Origin: a virus
IMG/VR virus record: IMGVR_UViG_3300017783_000044
Coordinates: 1 to 47,123 of that record
Direction: 5' to 3' (one strand)
DNA: 47,123 nucleotides
Numbering within the stretch: position 1 is the stretch's first letter; each line of letters starts with the position of its first letter. Of the stretch, positions 24,268-34,800 are shown piece by piece. The translations under genes and the position numbers were made by a program. The notes under the pieces were generated by a model. The model was given only the letters and a program-made list of their open reading frames with translations. It was not told the origin of the DNA and did no database searches.

Positions 24268-25860
24268 TTAAAATTCAATGACTAATTTAATATCTTCAAT
24301 TTGATCACTTGATCTGTTGATTGCCTTTCTGTTTTCAACATAAATTATAGTTCCACTATTCTTTTTCACTTCTGGAGCTGCATATCCGAGAACAATGTTA
24401 ATACCATAAATGGTAGAATTGTGGGTAGTATCAGGTGTTACGGTAACAATACCATCAGATATACTATTTGCACCAGAAAATGGAATTAATTTATATTGAT
24501 TATTACCTGTTTGCTGACCATCAATATATTCATTTTGATAGTAACGTAAAATTTTATTTACATTGTCCCAATGAATTATCCTTCCTTTAGCTCCAGTAGT
24601 TGATTGTGTAATAACTTTACCAGGAGTAAAGTTCAACGTTGTCGCTGCGGGAAATTTAATAGAACTACAAGCAGATGCTGAAGATGTAGTCAAATCATCT
24701 GTACTATTATATGATTTGGGATCAGAAAGTAATCCATATCTTCTGAATTGAGAATCTACTGGAATATCACCACTACCATCAAGAAAGTCTAGACTTTTGT
24801 TAATCATGACTCTATACCCGCCAAGTTCTACCGATGCATCAGAACCATGACCACCAGGAGGAGAAATTATAGCCTCAACTTCACCAGTTAATGCAGTTGT
24901 ACGGTCTGCTACATCTCTACTAATTGCATTTGCTGGAGTTGCATAAGTTTCACTTAATATCACTGTAGCTCTAGTGTATCCTCTTCCAACCTGATGTACA
25001 ACAGCTTCATCAATTGTTGTAGAACCAGCATTTACAGTAACCTTAACGATAGCTTGATCATTATCAACTGTACTATTATTATCACCCACCACAGGACAAT
25101 AATAAGTACCAGGGGAATTATTAGTTACTTTTTTTGTGTTAACTAAAACTTGATCTATAGATCCATCAGTTGCGGCAGATACTACTGCGCTTTCATTTTT
25201 AATTGGAATAAAATCACTAGAAACAAATTTAATATAGTCAGAAATATTGATCGTAAACATATACTTCCATCTATATCCATCATTAGGCATTGTCTCAATT
25301 GTGGTTGAGTTGCCAGTTGGTTCGTCAGTAGAAGTTTTACCATCAGTAAAATCTTCACTCTCCCCATTAAATATACACTTATATACTTGAAAATTACTAT
25401 TCATCACATAAAATTGTGATTCATATAATTTTGTTTGACCATTTATGGAAGTTTTGCCAGCTTCAGGACCATAATCATTTTTATACATATCATACTTCAC
25501 ACCAGATTTCCAAGTAATTTTTCTAATTACTTTAGAAACATCAGATTTAGTTATTCTTTTTAAAGAAATCATATCATCAAATATTTCATCCAGAGCATTG
25601 AATGAATCTGTTTCCACCGGAGGATTAATTTCAGTTATTGATCCTCCAGATGGATATTTTTCATCTATAGTGTCGGCACCCGTCCACTCTTGTGATCTTC
25701 CAGTAAATAAATAAATTTTACTTCTATAAGCCTCAGATAATCCACCAGCATCTCCATCAGCTACAGTAGTTCCACTACTATCTGAATAAGGTTCTGCTAA
25801 AGATTCTATAAATTGTTCTGCTGCAAAGACTCTAAAATTATCAGTTACGATTGATGGCAT
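24268..25860 (-). CDS. 8: Baseplate wedge protein gp8
   Basis: At 530 residues (T4 gp8 is 334) this is a dimeric wedge subunit of the baseplate. The family signatures are KSGVKYDMYKNDY, LYESQFYVMNSNFQVYKC and the following NDGYRWKYMFTINISDYIKF. The N-terminal FRVFAAEQFIESL and YLFTGRSQEW are typical of cyanophage gp8. The extra length is mainly in the C-terminal half, which has added beta-type segments around GSTTIDEAVVHQVGRGYTRA and the FTPGKVITQSTTGAKGRI stretch. The gene lies between the giant protein and the gp9/10-slot protein, as in T4. Confidence 0.93.
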   Translation of the reverse strand: MPSIVTDNFRVFAAEQFIESLAEPYSDSSGTTVADGDAGGLSEAYRSKIYLFTGRSQEWTGADTIDEKYPSGGSITEINPPVETDSFNALDEIFDDMISLKRITKSDVSKVIRKITWKSGVKYDMYKNDYGPEAGKTSINGQTKLYESQFYVMNSNFQVYKCIFNGESEDFTDGKTSTDEPTGNSTTIETMPNDGYRWKYMFTINISDYIKFVSSDFIPIKNESAVVSAATDGSIDQVLVNTKKVTNNSPGTYYCPVVGDNNSTVDNDQAIVKVTVNAGSTTIDEAVVHQVGRGYTRATVILSETYATPANAISRDVADRTTALTGEVEAIISPPGGHGSDASVELGGYRVMINKSLDFLDGSGDIPVDSQFRRYGLLSDPKSYNSTDDLTTSSASACSSIKFPAATTLNFTPGKVITQSTTGAKGRIIHWDNVNKILRYYQNEYIDGQQTGNNQYKLIPFSGANSISDGIVTVTPDTTHNSTIYGINIVLGYAAPEVKKNSGTIIYVENRKAINRSSDQIEDIKLVIEF

Positions 25861-25884
25861 TATTCTTGGTCTTAGTGTGTGCTT

Positions 25885-25893
25885 TTATTTATC
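25885..25893 (-). promoter_or_regulatory. Late-promoter box upstream of gp8
   Basis: The minus strand reads GATAAATAA, 24 bases before the gp8 ATG, and overlaps the TGA stop of the giant gene (25892-25894). Confidence 0.52.
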
Positions 25894-28800
25894 AGAGATA
25901 ACTGTCGAAATATACAGGAGTATATGTGCTAGTATCATCCGGAGATTCAATTTGAGCACTGTGAGAGACTGCAGTTGTACCTGCAACACCCCTAGTGCAT
26001 CCATCTACTTGATTAGATGTTACTGTAGTATATTCAATCACTTCATTATTAATAATTATTCTAAATGTGTCATAACCGATACCAGGATTTTTAATATTAA
26101 CAGCTGTAAACACACCAGAACCGTCTATAACAGGTTCTAATACACATCCAGTACCTCCGCCACCTGTCAGTGCAATTGTAGTCTCACGATCATCATAACC
26201 ACTACCAGCTGATAGTATATCAATTTTTCTTAATTCACCACCAGAAATATAGACTTTAAATTGTGCTCCAGATCCACTAGGTGTACTATTATTGTTACCA
26301 GTTTGAGAAACAGTTATAGTTGGAGAATTTGAAGGTAATCCAGTAGTATTATCAAGTGATATAGTTTCTACATTTGCATTTATGTCAGATGATAACTTAG
26401 TAGCTCTTCTAACTTCTGTAGAATTTAACGGTTGTTTCTTATAAACATTTGCATTTACAGTTGGGAATACAATGTGATTATTAAAAATATTATGTCCTGG
26501 ATCAGTAACTTCAGCTGAAATAACATTTCCTCCACCAGTAAAACTAATTTTACCTGCTGAACGACCACCTCTACCAGTTCCAACAGTTTTTAACTTAACT
26601 GTATTTAAATATCCCGATCCATCGTTTGTTATATTCATGGAAGAAATATTTCCATTTGAAATTGTAGTAGTAGCAACTGTTTGAACAGGTGTAGTACCAC
26701 TATAAGATGATGTCGTTAATACAGTTGGAGATAGTATTGCAGTTACAACTCTAGAATCTTCACCATCCAATATAAGTTCATCACCAATAGAAATTTGATT
26801 GTTTCTACTAAAAGTTCTTATATCTTTATAAGTTCCACGGAAATCAAGAATTACTAATTTTGTAAAACTTACACTTGATACAAATTTAATATTAGAATTG
26901 AAAATATAATAATCATAGAGAGGACTCTGTATTTCACCATCTTTTATTACTAAAATTTGATTTTCAAAATCTCTAGGACGTGCAATATCAGCATCAGGAT
27001 AATAATCAACACCACCCTTCTTCAATCCAAAAGATGTTCCAGATTGATTATTAAGTGTATCTAATTTATCAAAACTACCAACACATCTAACACTAATTAC
27101 ATCAGTAGATATTGGAGCAGTTGTAAATTGAATTTGACTCTTAATATCTCCAGATAAAGTATAGTCAACACCAGGATCTAGTATTTTACCATTTTTAACT
27201 ACTAAAATACTAGATTCATGAGGAACATTATCATTACTTGTAGTACCGACTGGAACATAATTTTCCTGATCAAACTCTACAATGACAGATCTTGGTTTAG
27301 CAGAAACAAATGTGTGTACATAATTACCACCAGTAATTACTGAATTCGATAGAGCACTTACAAATGTATGAATTGACTTTTCTGGAGAAGGTCCAACATT
27401 TACGGTTATCGTTCCAACTGTAGTGTCGATTGAGGTAATTACTAATGGTGTATCATGTCTATCACGTTTTCTCTTTAAAGAACTTGTTACAGCACTTACA
27501 AATGTGTGTGCATATTGTTCACCTGATGGTGATGCACCAACATCAATATCAAAGGTATCAGTAGTTGCATTGAAAATTTGAATAAACTTACCGCTAATTG
27601 GATCGGTTGAACGAGGATATGCATGGTTACTACCATCACTATCCTTAGTACATGTAAATGTCAAAGCACCATCTTCTAACTTAATCCAATCATCATTAAC
27701 AAATCCATGACCAGTAAGTGTTATAGTTACAATACCAGTAGATGCAATGTAGGTAGCACTTTCTGGTGTATGAGGATCAACAAATGCTCTTGGATGAGAT
27801 AGTTGAGCTACATTGTTATCAGATGCACAAGTAAATGTTAGAGCACCATTTGATAATTTAATTTGTTCTCCAACATAAAGAGCAGACGCACCAGTAGTTC
27901 CAATATCTAAAACTAAATCACCAGTAACTGTATTGTAAGTAGTATTAGCACCAGGTGTGTAGTTAACTAGAGGAGATGTTCCAATTGGAAGAGTTATAGT
28001 ATTTGTAGTTGCCGAACCTACAGTAATAGTATTACCATAAACAGGGTCAGTAGTTCTTGGATAAGTTTTAACTCTGTAATTACCATCCATCGAACATGTA
28101 AAACTCAATGAATCAGAAGCAATCTTAACCACAGAACCATTAGACAATCCGTGATTTGGAATAGTCAAAACCAAATTACCATTACTGGCATTATAAGTTG
28201 CTCCAGTTGGACTCAAGAATTTCTCACCATCCATTAAATTAAATATAGTGTTAGTATTATTAAATGGTGAATTTAATGGATCCAAAAGATTAACAACACC
28301 ATAGAATTTAATTGCAAACAGATTACCAGTTGTATGAGCAGAATTTAATGTAATGGTTGAATCATTATTCCATGTAAAATCACCGAGTTCTTCAAATTTC
28401 CAAGTGTTATTTGAAAATACTACTACATTTTCTTTCTCAGTTGTTTGAGATGAACTTATCGTATATTGATTACCACTTACATTAGTTAAATTTATCAATG
28501 CATTATCAAGCATTCTAATCATAAACACTTCATCATCATGTTGAGGTGCAGTTGTAAATTGAATTTGTCCTCTATTTGCTGTTAATGTATATTGTTGTCC
28601 TGGATGTTGTACAACACCATTAACAGACACTAAAATATCTGCATTTGACGCTACATTAGTGACATTAAGATTTAAGTTATTGTACAGTAACCTAAAGTTT
28701 TTTCTAGTCCCGTTAGGACATTCAGCGGGATCATCAACAATAAGAACTGATGGATATTTAACCACAAAAACTTGTGTTGGGGTAATTCCATCTGCATGAT

Positions 28801-31800
28801 TTAAATGTAATTCAGTATTACTGTTTTGGATTGTAAAATCACCAAGTGTATGGAATCTTGGTACACCATCCGCAAATAGAATAATATTATCCTCATCATT
28901 AGTTGCTAATGCACTAGATAAAGTATATCTATGGACAGTAGAACTTACTGAAGCATCACTTGATATTGTTAATTCCTCGGAACCATGTGTGTATACTATG
29001 AATACAGAATCTGTTGTTTGTAGAGCTGTAGTAAACGTAATATTACTACCACTAACAGTAAAGTCCTGAGTTGGATTTTGGATAATACCATTTCTAGATA
29101 CCATAAGGTCATCTACTGATGGTGGAGTAAATAATGAACCACTATCATATAATGCATGTGTAGTTTGAGAACCATCAATTCCTGTTAGTGAGTCAAGCAT
29201 AATATTTTGATCTAATCCATTATAAGAATAGAACAGTAGTATATTGTCTTGTACAACTGGAGGAACATCAAATGTAATTGTACTACCAGAAATAGTGTAG
29301 TCTGTTCCAGGTTTTTGAATTACACCACTTCTAAGAACAAATAAGTTATTTACATTTGCTGGTGTAAATCTTATTCCAGCATTGGTAATTGGATATTGTG
29401 TGCTTGTTCCATCATGACATATAAATTTATCTAAAATAACATTTTTAGACGGTTCTGGTAATAACTGTCTATTGAAATACAATAAAAGATTATTTTCTGA
29501 GACAGAAGGGGCATCTATAAATGTAATTTTGTTATCACTAATAGTATGTGAAGATAAAATTAAATTTCTATGATCAGTATAACCATTTGACGGAATTTTT
29601 AAAGCACCATCTTTAATATTAAATACATCAGCAATATTTTTAACATATTTTGGTACTCCCCTATCAGATAGATTAAATGTTCTTCTCGATCCATCTTGAC
29701 CAACATTTAATCTATCAATAATAGATCCACGTTCATTATCTGTATTTGATCTAAAGGAACTGACAAAATCTATAATTGTGCATTCCTGATTAGTTGGATA
29801 TGCAGTTGTAAATGTAATGGTAGATCCAGAAATATTATAAGCATCAGGATCAACAATACTGTTTTCAAGATAAACAACTAAACTTTCTTTTCCATTACTT
29901 GGAACATAATTTACACCACCAGACTTTAATGTAAATGCGGTACTACTAGAATTAAATGCAATAGGATCTAGTACCTCCACATAACTCGAAGATTGACCCG
30001 GAGATGTATAAGTAAATCTAGTATCGAAACCATCAATATGTGTGCCATTATCCGATGGATGTAAAGTACCATCAATTTGTTTTCTTCGTAACTCAAATAT
30101 AGATTTTGGTTTTTTAGATGTATTTGATTCAATGAACTGAGTTACATTTTGAGAGTTGCATGGAGAAACATTTAACGCTTTATTGTTAGTAAGCGTTGAT
30201 GTATCTACTGTATTACAAGTAGCTGTTTCATCCAGGAACCAACCAAATATATCACTTTGATTTATTGATTCTTGAAGTTTTATCTCATCTCCATTTTGAA
30301 TATCATAATCATCTAATGCAGTCAAATGAGATTGACTTGCTCCATTGACAAATATTAATAACTGACATGCACTTGACGGAGTGTAATTTAATTGATATGT
30401 ATCACCAGATCCAGTGAAAGTCAACTTTTTCAAATTTGAATGTCTAAATGCAAAGATGTCACTTTCATATGTTAATGGATTACTAAGAGTTACTGTATTG
30501 TTACCTATAGTACCAATATCATCAGTTCGTTGTACAGATCCTGCAATAGAAATTATAAATTGTTCTTTTGTACCACTAGTTATAGGATAAACTACATTAT
30601 TCTTCTTTAAAGTGAAGAAAGTTTCACCGACAGGTAATGTATTAGTGTCCATTACGTCATAGTCAGTGCTAGACTTATTCAATACGATTATTTCATTATT
30701 GATATCAAATTTTGGTATATATTGCAATACTGGAGTTGTATCATCAGTTAAAGCGGTAATGTAACTGACATTTAATTCTTGTAGAATACCGTTTACAAAC
30801 GACAACATTTTTGTTGTATGTTGAGTTTTAGATCCATCAAAGTTTACATTAACTCTAATGACAAGTTCTCCAAGTTCAAATTTAATTGAATTGAGAATTA
30901 AGAACTCTACAAACGTTTCTCCAATATTTGTTACTAGACCCATCGCTCCAGTTTTAGCACCATAATAATATTTTCCAACAATAAAACCAGTTTTTACAGG
31001 AAATAATACTTTTTGTGTTGTGCAAGGTGCTTTTTGAAGTTTTAAATCTATATTATCACTTAACGTAGCTGTAAAGATTACACTACCTTTAAACGCATCA
31101 GCTGGATTATTGAAGAAAGATTTTCTGGTTTCAATAATTTTTTTACCAAATTGTTTAAACCCAGCTGGGTGAGTATTAATATTTTGCTCAACTTTCCATT
31201 CTTTTGTATCTCTAGAGGAGGTTAAACTATATGACCAATCTTGATAGTAATCACTATCAGTAATTTTTTGTAGATATTCACTTGTGTTACCAGAGATATC
31301 AGCTCTCTCAAAGTTTATAGTAGCAGTTGGTGATACTTTAGAATATACTTTTGATCTCTTAATGCTAACAATTTTTCCATATTGTTCACCATCTGGAGTA
31401 AACATCATGTCATTATCATCAAATTGACCAATAAATTCATCAAATTGTATTGTAGAAGTGTCCGGATCAAAGTCAACAACTTTGGTCTCTACTTGTACAG
31501 GAAATAAATCAGTATCAGCAAATCCACTAGATTTTCCTTTTATAATCGTACCAGGAGTTATATTCTTTCTTCTAATTTTTGCTTTTAATACAGCATCAGA
31601 TCCAAATTTAGATACTATTGTTATGGTTGGTTCTTTAGAGAAATTAGATCCCCCATTTACTACGGTTATATCTGAAATTGTACCTACATTAACTTTTGCT
31701 TCTAATGTTGTTGTTTTTTGAACTCCATCTTCCGAAGCAATCAGTGTAATCGTATTATCGTAATTTTTACCACCATTAATAATTTCAACATCATATATCT

Positions 31801-34800
31801 CAAAATTATTAATTACTTTTGCTGCTGCTGGAGTATTAATATAGTAATTAACATTTTTATTGGAAGTTAGACTTGTTCCAATAGAATTATACTTTATATT
31901 TTTAAGTTTACCTATAGAATTTGAATCTGTTTGAATAATTGCTTGACCATCACCAGCTGGGGTGTCAATTGTACCTTTTTTAATTACACCAGTAACTACT
32001 GGTAATCTTCTATAGTTAAATCCTTTATTTGAAATAGAAACTTCTTCAATTGGTCCACTAGCGCCAAAAGATTTTATATTATAAAAAATCTTTTCTTTCT
32101 CATAAAATTCTGTAGATTCTGGAAACTCTACAGTAAATTCTTTTCTAAAATTATCTACAGAAAATACTTTATGTAAACCAAAATAATCTTTTACTATATT
32201 AAGTTCGTAAATATATTGTTGACCACTTGTTCCAGCAGTTAAATGTAAATATAATCTGTTGGGGATTTTTTGTGCATTTAATATAATTGTATCAGCAGGA
32301 GATTTTTCTAAAGTAAAATATTCATTTACAGATTCAATATCATATGTAAGTTTAAATTCTGAATTAGCCCTTAAATTAAGTTTATAGATATATCTAAAGT
32401 TTAAATTAAGAGAAAATACTTTTTTATCTTTAAACGTGTTTATGTTTTGATTTTTGCGTAAAAATAGATCAATATTAGTTAATTCTACCAATTTATTACT
32501 TACAGATTTAGGATTAGATGGGTTGTTAAATTGAATTTCGTGTAAGTTAACTTCGACTGGAGAATCAGAATTAGTCATAGCAGTATAATCAAAGTTGATA
32601 TAATCACCAACAATCAAATTATGATTTTCTGTAGTTCTAAAAGTTACTTTTCTATAATCATCATTTATTGAATTAATTACAGCAATTATTTTTTTACCAC
32701 CAACTTTTGAAATAAAAGCAGAAAAACCAGATCCAAATGTACGATCGTTATTAACCTCTAATCTATCTCCAACTCTATAGTTACTACCTTTATTTTCAAT
32801 AATTACAGAGTCAACAGAACCTGGTGTTACTTTATCAGTAGAAAAAACAGTTTTTACAATTTTGTTATCTTCTGATGGATATTCATCATTAGCACTTAAT
32901 CCAGGAAAACCAAGTAATGGTGATGGATCAACTTTCTTTTCAAAAATTCTGGTGAATCTGCTAGGTATCTTATCGTTTGTTCTACACCTAGTATTCATAT
33001 ACGTATCATATTCTCCAGCAAATGTATCTCCAATAAAATAAGGGAATCCATTAAAAGATACACTTTGATTTGCAATTAGTGCATTAGTGACAGGATCGTA
33101 AGATTCTCTGGTTGCATAATAAACATATCTACCAGCAGGAAATTCTGGTGTAATAGAGAATCTGCCATTATGAATATCTAGGGCATCATTATTTCCCTCT
33201 ACAAACTCATAATCCTCAATAAAAGTGCCCATTGGATAGTCACTTAAGGAAGGACCACCAATTCTATTAATATAGTAAGTTGTACCACCTACTACAATTG
33301 ATTGTTCACCAGAAACACTAGATGAAGTAGTATCATGTTTAAATTTATATCTAGATTTAATCTCCTCAAGAGGGTTGGTCCCACCATCAACTGTTGATGG
33401 TTTAGTTCTATCTTGATTTACCTTATTAGAACCATATATTGGAATACCATCATAAGAAATTGCTATTGCTGGAGAGTGTGTATAAGCGGCTATAACTTGA
33501 GCGTCAGTACCAGTTATACCTTTCTTATCTCTAATATGACGTGCTAGTAATTTATCTGCATTTTGTATTAAGTGATATTGTTTCTGGTCATCACTAGCAG
33601 GGAAATCTAATTTATAGTCAATTACTTTAAATGAATTAGGATTATTTGATGATGGTGTAGAATCACCACTATCATATACATATCCACCAAAATCATCAAT
33701 TCTATCGTACTTGTTTAATTCTCTAACTAAGTTAAAAGTCCATTCTCTTAATTTAGCTGTAATCGAACCACCAGAACCAGCAGATGTTATCTTAATTCTT
33801 GGGGCGGATTGATATCCAGAACCTTCATTGATAATATTAAATCCAACTACACTTCCAGAATCATTTATTATTGATTCAACAACAGCATCAATAGTATTTT
33901 CACCATTACCTATTACTTCCACTTTTGGCGGAACATTATATAATGAACCGAAACTTAATAATGATATAGAAGTAAGTTTTCCTTGTGATATTAAACTAGT
34001 AGCTTCAGCATCAACACCACCATTAATGGTTACAGTTGGTGCTATAGAATAATTTTTATCTATAACAGTAAAATTTTCAATAACGTTAAAGTTTTCATTA
34101 TCAAAATTATGATAGGACGTAAGTGGTCCTGACAATTCTACAAAAATATCTTTATCAACACTAAATGGTATGCTAATTGGATTTGCTAATCCTCCACCAA
34201 AAATTTTAATTTCAGGCAATTCAATATATCCTTTACCAGATTTTTTAATTACAATGTTATCTATTTTACCATTTTTGTAACTTAACTCTAATTCCGATTC
34301 TTCAAAATTTAATGGATTTTGTTGATTTCTTTCAAATTTAAATTTAATATTAGTATCAATAATTGGTGAACTATTAAACGATGATACTGGGTTTCTCTTC
34401 AATGAAACTTTATTGATATTTAATAAAGCATCAGATTTTGTTTTATGAATAGTAAAATTATCAGTATCAATTGTTTGTACAAAATATTTTGTATTTGAAA
34501 TTAAACTAACAAAATAATTATCATCTGATGTAAATGTAATTTCATCACAAGTTTTTAAATTGTGATTAGTAAAATTAATTACATCAGTATTATTCAAATT
34601 GCCATAATCGGTAAAAGATAAAACTAATTGTGGGTTATTATTAACTACTTCGATGTTTGGTTTTTCTGTAAAATTCTCTAGATCTGATTTAAAGTGATTA
34701 TAGATCTTAGTAAAATTAATTTTACTAATTCCAGCAGAAATTTTAGTGAAGTTTTTGTTATTTGTTTCATCAGATTGAGTAACACCCGTGTCTAAACTAG

